Positions 24,766-35,603 of a DNA stretch of 64,000 bases are shown one piece after another. The notes under the pieces were generated by a model. That model saw only the letters and a list, made by a program, of their open reading frames with translations. It did not search any database and had not been told where the DNA came from. This DNA is from Rhabdophis nuchalis (Eukaryota; Chordata; Lepidosauria; Squamata; Natricidae). Both the position numbers and the translations under genes were made by a program. Each line of letters begins with the position of its first letter. Position 1 is the stretch's first letter. The DNA lies in the NCBI GenBank assembly GCA_039707465.1, contig CM077643.1, positions 317,941,919 to 318,005,918 of the forward strand. The letters run 5' to 3'.

Positions 24766-24990
24766 TCTTTCCTGTTTCCTACTCATATTGGTGTTTTATG
24801 ACTATAAGTTTATTGGTTGTATCTTACAATTTATAATTGCATCTTATGATTTATGATTTATCATCTTATTGCTTTTATGTACACTGAAAGCTTATGCACC
24901 AGAGACAAATTCCTTGTGTGTCCAATCACATTTGGACAATAAAGAATATTCTGTTCTATTCTGTTCTGTTCCGTTCCATTCCATTCTTGA
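24766..24990 (+). mobile_element. LINE 3' end with TTCTA-type tail (snake CR1/L3-like)
   Basis: Contains gtgtgtccaatcacatttgg and acaataaagaatattctg, followed by irregular TTCTR pentamers (ttctattctgttctgttcc). From memory, snake CR1/L3 elements end in this way and seed AATAG microsatellites. If correct, this points to a snake rather than another squamate. It may be the 3' end of the same CR1 as 22601-24765. Confidence 0.55.
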
Positions 24991-24994
24991 TAGT

Positions 24995-25850
24995 AAGAAC
25001 TATCAATCAGTAAAATAGGTTACTGCATGGCGTGGTTTCTTCCCCTTCACTACAAACTTTCAAACATAGCTGGATTGTCATCTATTAAGCATGGGGCTGT
25101 GAATCCTGCACTATACCCAGGACTAAACTTGATTTCTTAGATCCATTCCAATAGATTCCGTGACCTTTAGTTATTCTGACTCTATGACTTTTAGCTATGG
25201 TACATTGTCAGTTTTATGACTAGTTAGCTGGCATTCACAATACTGTAGCCAGCCTGCCAGTCTAAATGCCAAACAACATCTGAGTTTGAATACATGTCTT
25301 GTCTCAGATATGGGTAGGGTGTTTTTTTTTAAGGAAAACAGTGTTTTTCCTCAGCTAATAGGAGAATTGATTCTCTTTGGCCTACTTCTAGTAAACAAAA
25401 TAAAAAGTAACGTTAAAAGTAGTCCCTATAGTGAACATTTCAAACTATAACCGGGAATCACAAAAATAAGTAAGACAAAGGATATCATGTTTATTGAGAA
25501 ATGGCATGTTGAAGACATTTCACATGTACTTTTCCTTGCAAGAACAGTTAGTGTATACAACTGATGTTATTGGTTGTATTTATACATGTAAAGCCTAAAA
25601 ATCACACTACAAATTATAAACTTCACGTGCTGTTTTACAACAAAGAAAAATGGACCTCACAATTATGTAAGGAATATCTGAATGAAGTTCCTTTGTCCTC
25701 TCATTTGTAATATGGTTGGGATTTTTCTAGAAAACTGATAACTTCAGAAAGTTAGGAAAGCAAACATGCTGTTGTTTACAAAGTGAAAAAGTTGTAAGCA
25801 GCTAGTATTTCTTAAACTAGCAAAAAAGGAAACGTGAAAGGGAATGAAAT
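24995..25850. other. No gene recognised
   Basis: AT-rich, no recognisable gene or repeat terminus. Confidence 0.5.
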
Positions 25851-26101
25851 AAGTACCGTATGTGCCGGCGTATAAGATGACTTTTTGGCCCCGAAAAACA
25901 TGCCTCCAAGTGGGGGGGTCGTCTTATACGCCGGGTCATGCTGGCTCTGGACGCCATCCGGGAATCAGAGTCTAACAGACACACAGAGGGGAAAGAGACA
26001 GAGGGGGAAGGAGGAAACCCTCCACAGCCGCGCGGAGACTTGCCGCTTTTCCACGTCCTTCCCCCTCTGTCTCTTTCCCCTCTGTGTGTCTGTTAGACAC
26101 A

Positions 26102-26475
26102 CAGGGGTCCCCAACCCCTGTCCGCGGACCGGTGCCGGTCCGCGGCTTCACAAGAACCGGGCCGCAGGGCTGGAGAGGAGGAGGAGGGAGCAGCCCCCTG
26201 GGCAGAGGATGGCCGAGAGCGCCTCTCTCTCTCTATTTCTGCCTCTCTAAGTCTGCCGCTCTGTGTGTCTGTCATTCTCTCCCCCCTCGCCCCCCCCAAG
26301 CAGCAGAGGGGAGGTTATCCCGCAACGGGCGAGCGGGCGGGCAGAGGACCCGAGCTGCGGCTACCTTAAGCACCATCCGGGCGCGCCCCCCCACCTTTCT
26401 TCCAGCCGCGTGTGGCGCCGTGTCCTCTGTCCGCTCGCTCGCTCGCCTGTTGCGGGATAACCTCCCCTCTGCTGC
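26102..26475. mobile_element. hAT end fragment (same family as A-C)
   Basis: Begins with the hAT terminus caggggtccccaacccctg, then ccgcggaccggtgccggtcc and ggctggagaggaggaggag, matching the GC-rich end of elements A-C in the orientation of C. The opposite terminus is not found, so this is a truncated or rearranged copy inside the MITE. Confidence 0.7.
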
Positions 26476-26479
26476 TTGG

Positions 26480-27201
26480 GGGGGGAAGGGGGAGAGAATG
26501 ACAGACACACAGAGCGACAGACTTAGAGAGGCAGAAATAGAGAGAGGGAGGGAGAGAGGTAATCACACATACACACACACACACAGAGTGACAGGTGGGT
26601 GGAGGGAGGAGAGCGACAGATACACAGAGAGAGAGACAGAAACAGAGAAAGAGAAAGAAAGAAAAATAGAAAAAGATGAATGGTGGGAGGGAGGGAGTGA
26701 AGGAAAGAAGGGGGAGGAGGAAGGGAGGGGTGAAAGAAGGAAGGAAGAAGGAAGGAAGGAAGGAAGGAAGGAGAGGGAGGGAAGGAAGGAGAGGGAGGGA
26801 AGGAAGGAAGGAAAGGGATGGAGGGTAGGAGGGAAGGAAGGAAGGAAAGGGATGGAAGGTAGGAGGGAAGGAAGGAAGGAAAGGGATGGAGGGTAGGAGG
26901 AAGGGAAGGAAGGAAGGAAGGAAGGAAGGAAAGGGATGGATGGTAGGAGGGAGGGAAGGAAGGAAGGAAAGAAAGGGATGGAGGGTAGGAGGGAGGGAAG
27001 GAAGGAAAGGGATGGAGGGTAGGAGGGAGGGAAGGAAGGAAGGAAGGAAAGGGAGGGAAGGTAGGAGGGAGGGAAGGAAGGAAGGAAAGGGATGGAGGGT
27101 AGGAGGAAGGGAAGGAAGGAAGGAAGGCAGGAAAGGGGTGGAGGGAAGGAGGGAGGGAAGGAAGGAAGGAAAGGGATGGAGGGTAGGAGGGAAGGAAGGA
27201 A

Positions 27202-27243
<42 letters not shown>

Positions 27244-27245
27244 CT
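26480..27245. repeat. Polypurine tandem array
   Basis: Almost uninterrupted A/G on the plus strand. From about 26800 to 27190 a higher-order unit of roughly 35-45 bp (aaagggatggagggtaggag plus a variable GGAA run) repeats about nine times. It ends in (GAAA)n at 27205-27240. Frames of up to 297 codons through it are compositional. Confidence 0.9.
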
Positions 27246-27682
27246 TAGCGCTTTTCCACGCATGCACGCGCCTATCTTTTGCACGGGGAAAGAGACAGAG
27301 GGGGAAGGAGGAAACCATCCGCACTCCCACGAAACAGACCACACCTTCCGGCTTTTATTTGGTGTGTGGAAGGTGTGCGGAAGAGGGGGTAGTCTTATAC
27401 GGCGAGTATATAACAAACTCTATATTTTGAGTGGAAATAATGGGGGGTCGTCTTATACGCCCAGTCGTCTTATACGCCGGCAAATACAGTATGTCTGAGG
27501 TAGCTCCTGCAGTTACATCCAATGCTGGTTACATCCAACTAGGATTTAGAAGTATTGTATTTTCTTAGCTGTAGCTAACATTTTGTTGTTTTTCATATAT
27601 TGAAGGGTTATGTAGGATCTGATTTCACTTCTCTAAGGTCTGCGTCTAAAGCAGCAACAGAGTTAGTGAAATATTTCTGGTC

Positions 27683-27931
27683 CAGCAGTGGGTTCCGGCA
27701 GACACTATTGCCAGTTCGCTGGTGTGTATGCTTTGTGTCTGTGTGCTTGATGTGCTTTGAGCGCACATGCGCAGTGCAATACAAATTGTGAAAAACAAGA
27801 TGGAAGTGCCTATGGTGCCTCCCAGAGAACCTGTTCGGGGATGTGACAGCAGTGGAACCAGCAGTGACCCAGGCTGCCAAACCACTACCGGTTCAGCCAA
27901 ACAGGTCTGAACCGGTAGGAACCTACCACTC
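27683..27931. mobile_element. hAT non-autonomous element
   Basis: 249 bp, ends cagcagtgggttccggcag and ...aggaacctaccactc, flanked by the perfect 8-bp duplication ttctggtc at 27675-27682 and 27932-27939. Related by its termini to the elements at 18354 and 60432. Confidence 0.85.
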
Positions 27932-27939
27932 TTCTGGTC

Positions 27940-28167
27940 CTTGTTCCAAATGTGTTCCCCCCCAAAAATCTACAAATCCATCTGGTTTTGCTTCTCATCC
28001 AAGAAGTTTTTTCAGTTCTGCAGAAGAAACGAACGAACTGAAGAAGCTTCTTGGATGAGAAGTGAAATGTTTTCAAAGGAAAAAAAAACATGAAATCCCA
28101 GTTGCCTTTTAGAAAAAGGACCTTTGCAACAATCATGACCTGGATGATTGAGGAGCTCCATAGAAAA
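27940..28167. mobile_element. Palindromic retroelement-terminus-like repeat, second copy
   Basis: Related to 7823-8023. An inner hairpin pairs cttctcatccaagaag (about 27991-28006) with cttcttggatgagaag (28047-28062), with further pairing of cagttc / gaactg. The right part (cccagttgcc...catgacctggatgattgag) aligns with the first copy. Assignment to Penelope-like elements is tentative. Confidence 0.5.
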
Positions 28168-28189
28168 TTCTGTCCATCCTTCACCATCT

Positions 28190-29745
28190 TAAAAAAACCA
28201 AAAACCCTATTTCTTTTATGTCTAGGAGGAGAAAAGAAGGCTGCACATGCTTTCCAGAAAGTTGATAGAACGTTGAAAGTACCATTTTCTTTTTTGTGTT
28301 TGATCTGCCATCCTTGAATTGGTACATTAGATGTTCTGAGTCAGTCATGAGTAGCACAAATGATATTGCAATTTCATTCTTCTGATTAATGTTTCTAAGA
28401 AACAAGAATGGGATGGGGGAAAATATTAAAAGCGAAATATAGAGCAGGCGGGAATTAAAGGTGAACAGTGAATTTGAAATGGCTGAGATCAAGTGTGTAG
28501 GAAGATTTCTTTTTTGCGTGGTGGGGTGGGGCGAGAGTGCTTAATCCAGCAAAATTTGGGAATAAGTTGCGTACGATCTCTCTTTCTTTTTCTCATATAT
28601 ATATTCAGTTCTCAATTTCTTCTGGTATCCCAGCCCACATCAATAGATAGCCAACGTAAGAGATTTGGAAGCTAATTTACAGAAGTAGCAAGAAATACAG
28701 CTTTTCCACCTTCAGCAATACAATTCAATTATTTAGAATCTGCAGCTCCACGCTAGCATCAATTCAGAATATCACATTATCAAATGAATTGGGAAAAAGT
28801 TTAGTTATGGAATTAGATCCATGCTAATTTTGGCCTGTTTTGTTGGCATATCATTTTAAGGATAGAGGATCTGTCATTGAGAGAAGGGTGGGGGTTGGGG
28901 TGGGAGGAGGAGAAGGGAAAAAGAAAGAGACAGAGAAGAAAAATATAATCTGACTAGAGTTTAGCACCTTTCTTTTTTCTCTTTCAATGAGAATATTCAC
29001 ATTTGAGATTTAGGAAGAGTCACAATGAAATTAGTATCATAAAGTGCTTATATTCAGCCACAATCACTACCACCTCGTCTTTTACATTGTATTTATTTAT
29101 ATATGTCAAGATCAGGATCAAGTCCAGGCAATTCAAATGAATATAAAGGTTTATTGCAAGCTTATGTCTCTACAAGAAACTGAGCTACTAATGGTCAAAG
29201 CAAGTTGGTGGTAGATAAGAATCAACGGAATTCAAGGTGGACTGGACTTAGATGTTTTGTGGACTGTTGATGTGTTTGACCCTTCCTTCGGGCTCAGCCT
29301 GTTCATCTACCATCTTTCCCCTCAACAAAAATAATGCTTAAGCGATTAACAATAAAAAGCAAGCTGTCATTCATTTTATTTCATACATGTTGCTTCTTCT
29401 GACAAACAACAATAGTCATATATTTGAAAATATTATTTTTAAAAGATTATTTTTTCGTTTAAAAAAGCATTTACTTGTAAAATGAGAATGAGATCTTGTA
29501 AAATGAGAATGGGATCCAACTACAACTCCAAAAAAATACATTTAAAAAACCCGGGAGTAATAAGGAGAAAGCTACTACTTTGAGTTTAAAAACATTACTT
29601 TATCAATGTGACTATTATTAAAAGGGCGTGTTCCTGCAGACCTTTCTCTCTGATAGCTCCCCATGAGGCAAATATCTTCATCATATGAAATTTGTATTAT
29701 AAAAATCAAATCGTGCTAAGTAGCTATGTGGTTGATATTTGCATA
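28190..29745. other. No gene recognised
   Basis: AT-rich DNA with a purine-rich patch near 28880-28945; no coding or repeat signature recognised. Confidence 0.5.
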
Positions 29746-29750
29746 AAATA

Positions 29751-30249
29751 CAGTGGTACCTCGGTTCACGAACGGCTCTGTTCACGACCAATTCGGTTTA
29801 CGAACAGAAATTTTCCCAAAAATGTGCTCCGGTTCACGAACACCGTTTCGGTTCACGAATGGAAAAGTTCATAAAAAAATGCTCCGCTTCACGAACTCCG
29901 TCTCGCTTCACGAACTCCGCCTCGCTTCACGAACAGAAAAGTTCGTAAAAATGCTCGGATTCACGAATCCCGTTTCGCTTCACGAACCGGAGCCGCGGAC
30001 GACCAAAAAACAAGGTCAGAACGGATTAACCGGATTTACATTGAACCCTATGGGAAACTGTGCCTCTGTTCACGACCAATTCGGTTCGCGAACAGAGTCA
30101 GTTCAAGAATCACGACCAAAAAACAAGGTCAGAACGGATTAACCGGATTTACATTGAACCCTATGGGAAATTGTGCCTCGCTTCACGACCAATTCGGATC
30201 GCGAACAGAGTCAGTTCACGAATTAAGTTCGTGAGCCGAGGTACCACTG
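29751..30249. mobile_element. TA-target MITE (cagtggtacctcgg family)
   Basis: Inverted ends cagtggtacctcggttcacg and the complement of ...gtgagccgaggtaccactg, flanked by TA at 29749-29750 and 30250-30251. The interior is built of short diverged repeats of ttcacgaac(n)ccg and a roughly 60-bp unit (aaggtcagaacggattaacc...gaaactgtgcctc) present twice. Typical Tc1/mariner-derived MITE, 499 bp, CpG-rich. Confidence 0.85.
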
Positions 30250-30310
30250 TAAAATGTTTTCATAAAATGTATCAGGTCTTCAGATGGTGTGCTTGCGTGA
30301 ATTTTTTCTC

Positions 30311-30400
30311 AATAACCAGTCAACAACAATCAATAACCAGTCAACAACAACAACAATCAATAACCAGTCAACAACAATCAATAACCAGTCAACAACAATC
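30311..30400 (+). repeat. 21-bp minisatellite, four units
   Basis: Unit aataaccagtcaacaacaat plus c, at 30311, 30332 (with a 6-bp caacaa expansion), 30359 and 30380. Lacks the unique spacers of a CRISPR. Confidence 0.95.
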
Positions 30401-30444
30401 CATTTATTGCACAATATCATCCAGAAAAAGACTTTCCTCTCATC

Positions 30445-31024
30445 CAGGATGGATAAAAATCAATTTTTTATTTTTAAAAAAATAAGATTTTTATTTATTT
30501 GTTTTTTTTTATTTTCATCAAATTTGTTTTAATAAAAAGCTTTTGGGTTAAAAATATATCTAAATATAGTTTTCTAGTTAAGATACATTACTACTTTAGT
30601 TCATTCAGCATGAAATGCAGTTAGTTATGTAGCACGAGGCTTTACATTCTGTAATATTTCCTTTTTTTGGTAAACTCATTCAATGAATTCAAACTCTGCA
30701 AGCTAAATAGGAAATCTTCATTTTGTTTGCAAATAATAATATTAAAGATTCCAACTACCAGCAAGGATGAGTCCTTACATTTAAAGAGCACCTTTCATTT
30801 CAAATCCATCATGGCAGTGCCTGTTAGTGGGCATCCACTCACCTGCTGCCCGCTACGTCCCTCACCTTGTGTCATAGCCGCATCACCAGCCGTCCCATCA
30901 AAGTGAATGGGACTGTCGGTGAGTCAACAGCGGGTCAGAGGAGGAGCCACTGCAGGACAGACATGATAGCTACTCTTTAAAAATTATGATTTAAATCGAC
31001 TTGATTTAAATCAAATCCATCCTG
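30445..31024. mobile_element. hAT element with AT-rich ends
   Basis: 580 bp; left end caggatggataaaaatcaat and right end ...aatcaaatccatcctg, flanked by the perfect 8-bp duplication ctctcatc at 30437-30444 and 31025-31032. Non-coding. Confidence 0.88.
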
Positions 31025-31137
31025 CTCTCATCAGAATCTTTTTTAAAGTCTGGATAATTTGGAATGATTACTTATGGAAGTGTAGTTCCACTTTGGCACT
31101 CTGTGAACTGGTTATATTTTAAACTTGGCAAACAAAG

Positions 31138-31212
31138 CACAATTATATTAAAACTGCTGCGCTCCATCAATTATATTAAAACTGCTGCGCTCCAAAACTG
31201 CTGCGCTCCATC
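31138..31212 (+). repeat. Tandem repeat at L2 5' junction
   Basis: A unit of about 28 bp (caattatattaaaactgctg then cgctccat) is present twice, followed by a truncated third copy (aaaactgctgcgctccat), directly at the 5' truncation point of the L2. Confidence 0.9.
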
Positions 31213-33565
31213 CAGACATTCCTATATGGTTCCGCCCCAGGCTCCTGATGGACCCGATAAGGTTCCAGAGGGAGCTTGGGCCAATTCCTGTGGACTTGCC
31301 CCGCGACTCGACTGAGGACCTAGTGGCTGCATGGTTAAGTGCGGCCACGGGGGCCTTGGACCGAGTTGTGCCCTTGCGGCCTCTCTTGCGGCGACGAACC
31401 ACCTGGGCTCCTTGGTTTACCGAGGGGCTTAGGGAGATGAAGCGCCACAAGAGACGCCTAGAGAGCAGATGGAGATCTTCTCACTCCGAAGCCGACCGAA
31501 ATCTAGTGAGAGACCATATTAGGACTTACTTAGTGGCGATAAAAGTGGCCAAACGTGAGTATTGTGCCACTCTTATTGCATCCGCAGATAACCGCCCTGC
31601 TGCCCTGTTTGGGGTGACCCGCTCCCTCCTTCAACAGAGGCCGCGGGAAGCCCCTTTACAGGGTCGAGCAGAGGAATTTGGGATTTATCTGCAGGAGAAA
31701 ATCACTCGGATTCGGAACGAGCTACCCTCCATCGACAGTGGTCCAGTCGAGCAGGCCGAGGCTGTTCTTGTGACACCATCCTGGGAGGAGTTTGATTTTG
31801 TTACCACCGAGGATATGGACAAGCTGTCAAAGAGACTTAGGGCTACCACATGTTTATTGGACCCGTGTCCCTCCTGGCTTGTACTGGCATCCTGGGAGAC
31901 GACACGAGGCTGGCTCCAGGGCATTGTCAACGCATCTTTGAGTGAGGGGTCCTTGCCTGCCGTCCTGAAAGAGGCGGTGGTGAGGCCCCTCCTCAAGAAG
32001 CCGTCCCTGGATCCAGCATTATTAGAGAACTATCGTCCCGTCTCCAACCTCCACTTTTTAGTGAAGGTTGTTGACAGTGTGGTGGCTCAACAGTTTCCGC
32101 GACACTTAGAGGAAGTTGATTATCTAGACCCGCGCCAGTCCGGCTTCCGACCCGGGCACAGCACCGAGACGGCATTGGTCGCGTTGGTTGATGATCTCTG
32201 GAGGGCGCGGGATAGAGGATATTCCTCTATCCTAGTCCTATTAGACCTCTCAGCGGCTTTTGATACCATCGACCATGGTATCCTATTGCACCAACTGGGG
32301 AGGTTGGGGTTGGGAGGCACCGTTCTGCGGTGGTTCTCATCCTACCTCTCTGGTCGGTCGCAATATGTGTTGGCAGGGGGGCAGAGGTCGGCCTCGAGGT
32401 CCCTCATATGTGGGGTTCCTCAGGGGTCGGTCCTCTCGCCCTTACTGTTCAACACATATATGAAGCCGCTGGGTGAGATCATCCGTGGTTTTGGGGTGGG
32501 ATATCATCTGTACGCTGATGATACTCAGTTGTACATATCCACCCCAGACCACCCCAACGATGCCGTCGAGGTTATGTCCCGGTGTTTGGAGGCTGTACGG
32601 ATCTGGATGGGTGGTAACAAACTCAGGCTCAACCCGTCCAAGACTGAGTGGCTGTGGCTTCCGGCGCCCCGGTTCAGCCAGATTATTCCAACTCTGGCCA
32701 TTGGGGGCGAAACACCGGCCCCCGTGGAGAGGGCGCGCAATTTGGGTGTCCTCCTGGATTCCCGGCTGTCTATGGAAGATCATGTGGCAGCCGTGGCCAG
32801 GGGGGCATTCCATCAGGTACGCCTGATGCGCCAATTGCGCCCCTTACTGGACCGGGGTGCCTTACGCACAGTCACTCAAGCACTCGTCACCTCTCGACTT
32901 GACTACTGTAATGCTCTCTACATGGGGCTCCCCTTGAGGTGCACCCGAAAGCTGCAGCTAGTCCAGAACGCAGCCGCGCGGGTGATTACGGGAGCGCCTA
33001 GACACTCCCACATAACACCTATCCTGCGCGAGCTGCACTGGCTCCCTGTGGTCTTTCGGGTGCGCTTCAAGGTTTTAACGACCATCTTTAAAGCGCCCCA
33101 TGGCTCGGGGCCTAGTTATATGCGAGACCGCCTCCTGCCCCATACATCCCTCAGACCGATACGCTCCCACAGAGAGGGCCTCCTCAGGGTGCCGTCGGCT
33201 GGACAATGCCGACTGGCGACACCCAGGGGAAGAGCCTTCTCTGTGGCGGGCCCTTCCCTTTGGAATGACCTACCCCCTGAACTCCGCACCATCTCTGACC
33301 TCCGCCTCTTCCGCAAGTGTCTGAAGACACACCTATTCCATCTAGCCGGCCTAGCATAACCCCCATTACTGACTCTTAGATAGTTTTAAATTTGGGTTTT
33401 TTAAATTCGGTTTTTAGCGCAGGGTCTATTAGAATAAGTTTTTTAAAATTTTATATGTTTTATATGTGTTTTAACATCCCTGTGCGCCGCCCTGGGTCCG
33501 TTTGGAGAAGGGCGGGGTATAAATTTAATAAAATAAATAAAAATAAAAAATAAAAATAAATAAAT
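31205..33565 (+). mobile_element. 5'-truncated L2 LINE with open ORF2
   Basis: Starts inside ORF2 and runs to the 3' UTR (gccgccctgggtccgtttgg...aagggcggggtataaattt) and an A/T-rich aaataaa tail at about 33530-33564. The length is typical of target-primed insertions that ended early. Confidence 0.92.
31248..33359 (+). CDS. L2 ORF2, truncated: reverse transcriptase and C-terminal domain
   Basis: 703 codons without a stop, from a fortuitous ATG within ORF2 (homologous to about residue 391 of the 1093-residue copy at 49491). The endonuclease is missing. Present in order: the region after the endonuclease, fingers/palm (VVRPLLKKPSLDPALL, YRPVSNLHFLVK, SGFRPGHSTETALVAL), the metal-binding LLDLSAAFDTIDH, CGVPQGSVLSPLLFN, YADD at residues 422-425, and the L2-type C-terminal region (SRLDYCNALYMGLP, LRELHWLPVVFRVRF, LWNDLPPELRTISD). 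It cannot retrotranspose without the endonuclease and 5' end. The open frame indicates a young insertion, and a stable protein product is not implied. Confidence 0.9.
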   Translation: MDPIRFQRELGPIPVDLPRDSTEDLVAAWLSAATGALDRVVPLRPLLRRRTTWAPWFTEGLREMKRHKRRLESRWRSSHSEADRNLVRDHIRTYLVAIKVAKREYCATLIASADNRPAALFGVTRSLLQQRPREAPLQGRAEEFGIYLQEKITRIRNELPSIDSGPVEQAEAVLVTPSWEEFDFVTTEDMDKLSKRLRATTCLLDPCPSWLVLASWETTRGWLQGIVNASLSEGSLPAVLKEAVVRPLLKKPSLDPALLENYRPVSNLHFLVKVVDSVVAQQFPRHLEEVDYLDPRQSGFRPGHSTETALVALVDDLWRARDRGYSSILVLLDLSAAFDTIDHGILLHQLGRLGLGGTVLRWFSSYLSGRSQYVLAGGQRSASRSLICGVPQGSVLSPLLFNTYMKPLGEIIRGFGVGYHLYADDTQLYISTPDHPNDAVEVMSRCLEAVRIWMGGNKLRLNPSKTEWLWLPAPRFSQIIPTLAIGGETPAPVERARNLGVLLDSRLSMEDHVAAVARGAFHQVRLMRQLRPLLDRGALRTVTQALVTSRLDYCNALYMGLPLRCTRKLQLVQNAAARVITGAPRHSHITPILRELHWLPVVFRVRFKVLTTIFKAPHGSGPSYMRDRLLPHTSLRPIRSHREGLLRVPSAGQCRLATPRGRAFSVAGPSLWNDLPPELRTISDLRLFRKCLKTHLFHLAGLA

Positions 33566-34385
33566 CTTGGACATTAGAAAATGACGTTGCCTTTTCCTTC
33601 ATTCCTTTCCCACTTGTCTCTGAAGCTGCTTTTTATATTTCTGGGAATTTCCATCAGAAAAGCTGAAGAAAGGAGATGTTAGTCCAGAAGCAACCAGTGG
33701 GATAGAAACGTTGCCCAATCATTTTAGAAGTTAATGTCAGAGGAGCATTTCAGAAAAGGGTTCGGATTATCCGGCCTGATTGCAAAATAATATGCTTTCT
33801 AAAAGCATGATTAAGCATTCTTTCTTATTTCATTAATCTGAATAAAAACATGATTTCTGCATTCACTGATATGTATCATGGGTGTCTGCACAATATTGTC
33901 AAGATGATGATGATGATGATGATCAAATTGCTGCCCATCTCGCATTCAGGGTGGTGGTGTCAAGAGCGTGATCAGAGCTACACCTGTTTTTATGTCTACA
34001 ATTCCTTGTGTGAAAGCTCAAAGCTGTAGTTCCACTCAGTTAAAAGAACAGAAATTCTTATAATGAGATGTATCCAGCGCTGCATTATGCTTGCAGTATC
34101 ACAAACCGTGTTGCTATAGGAGCACAGTGCACAAATTATCCTGACATTGATCCAGATGCCAGGAGATGATATGATTCACGCAAGGATGCAAAAACAACAA
34201 CTTAGTGCCAAGAAAGGTTATTACAATCTTTATTCTTCATGCTTTTAACTCTAATTTATGGGATTAATGGATAATAGCTAAATGGCTGGCTTCTCTGAAT
34301 GCTTTATAAAGGATTAGAAGTTGCCGAAGTGTCTACATATGTCGCTCTACTCCATATTCGCTCCATTGTGTTGTCCCTGCTCTCA
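33566..34385. other. No gene recognised; short (GAT)n
   Basis: AT-rich DNA with a small GAT microsatellite at about 33902-33931. Confidence 0.5.
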
Positions 34386-34389
34386 GTCA

Positions 34390-35045
34390 TTTCCCACTCA
34401 AAACAAAACAAGAACAACCAGCGGCTATGTAGATTGACACTTGCAATTCAGGAGTTAGAAAAGAGTATAGATCTGAATGCAGACCTGTCAACAAGCTTTC
34501 AGCAGAGCTTATTACTTGGCTGTTTTTATGCTCATCGAGCAAGATCTGCTTTCCAGTTCAGAGGCCACTTTCCAGTGTCTTCCAATACAAGTTACAAAAC
34601 TGATGTTTAGTAAAAACATGCCAAAGCTTTGCCATTTCTCTAGGGTATCCTCCATCTCACATTTCATTAATAGCCTATTTGTCATTGTCAGGGTATCTAT
34701 TACAACATTCAGGCTCTGAAGGCTGTCTCGCTACCAGCAAGCTATGACAGGACCATAATATTGGGAGGAGAGGTGACTGAAGATGGATACATACTGCAAC
34801 TGGTGACAATCCGAGAGAAGGATGGGGGTAGATCAGTAAAAATTTCCATTAAATCAAGAAAAACATAACTTGCCTCTCACATCACCTCTGACGGCTTCTT
34901 GCACCAGCTGTTTTATAGACATCCTACCAGGGAACAAATTGCTTTCCTAGCAGGACATTTGGACATTCCTATATTAACAGATATGGATCCCAGCACGCCA
35001 ACTCAAGCAAGAAGGCAATTTAATATGAGCAACATTGTCATCTCA
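34390..35045 (+). pseudogene. Degenerate L1-like ORF2 fragment (tentative)
   Basis: Broken frames contain LTLAIQELEKSIDLNADLST (34438 onward) and, farther on, FLAGHLDIPILTDMDPST and TIREKDGG. These resemble the linker between endonuclease and reverse transcriptase in L1/Tx1 ORF2 proteins (helical LxxLE segment, then a DIPxLTxxD-like motif). Several stops and frameshifts interrupt it. No reverse-transcriptase core is visible, so the call rests on weak similarity. Confidence 0.35.
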
Positions 35046-35049
35046 ATTT

Positions 35050-35600
35050 AGGGCAAACAGCAAGGATGCCCTACAGGGCATTGCAACAGCTTTTCGTAGA
35101 ACACAACATAAGACATCCTCATTTTCTTTAGGCTACACAAAGTTGGTTTTTCTAGTAAATAGCCAGACCAAGAGGAATGGGGAAAAAAGTGAAATGCAAA
35201 GCTTAGAGGACTGCCGGGGAATATCACTTTCAGTCTATAGAGGTTGTGCTTCTGCCAGACTACAGCAACGTTTGGAGAGAAGGCAAGCAACAACAGCCAG
35301 AGAAACAAGCATAACACTAGATGGCAGCTCATTCCTACCCAGGTTCACTAAGATAATTGTCAAGGTTACAAGAAAAGCTTTGGTAGGTGACTGTAATATA
35401 ATGGCACTCATGTGCTTATAAAGCTTTCAAGCTTAGGTTGTACATAGATCCTGCAGGTAGACTTTTCTATTACTTTTGGTGGCCATGCCAATCTACAGCT
35501 GCCAAAAAACAAAACAAAACAGGCACATACAGTAACTCAAAGATGAATTGTGTGTTGGATCTGTGCTATGGCTTCCTTTTTCATTGACAACCTATTTCAG
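35050..35600. other. No gene recognised
   Basis: One open frame (35035-35421) shows no recognisable family. Otherwise unremarkable. Confidence 0.45.
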
Positions 35601-35603
35601 CAG

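Larger units (their letters stand above)
25856..27489. mobile_element. Composite TA-target MITE
   Basis: Ends ccgtatgtgccggcgtataag and the complement of ...cgtcttatacgccggcaaatacag, flanked by TA at 25854-25855 and 27490-27491. It holds a hairpin (arms about 25970-26012 and 26060-26101, agacacacagaggggaaagag and its complement), a hAT end from 26102, and a long purine array. The motif gtcttatacgcc recurs near both ends. Non-coding despite long artefactual frames. Confidence 0.75.

Noticed and set aside
26084..27416. Long reading frames (up to 297 codons) on both strands through purine/pyrimidine tracts
   Set aside because: Poly-Ser/Pro/Leu/Phe or Glu/Gly/Arg/Lys composition follows directly from tetranucleotide repeats; no domain or codon signal.
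30311..30400. CRISPR-like repeat array
   Set aside because: Units abut without unique spacers and the genome is eukaryotic; it is a minisatellite.
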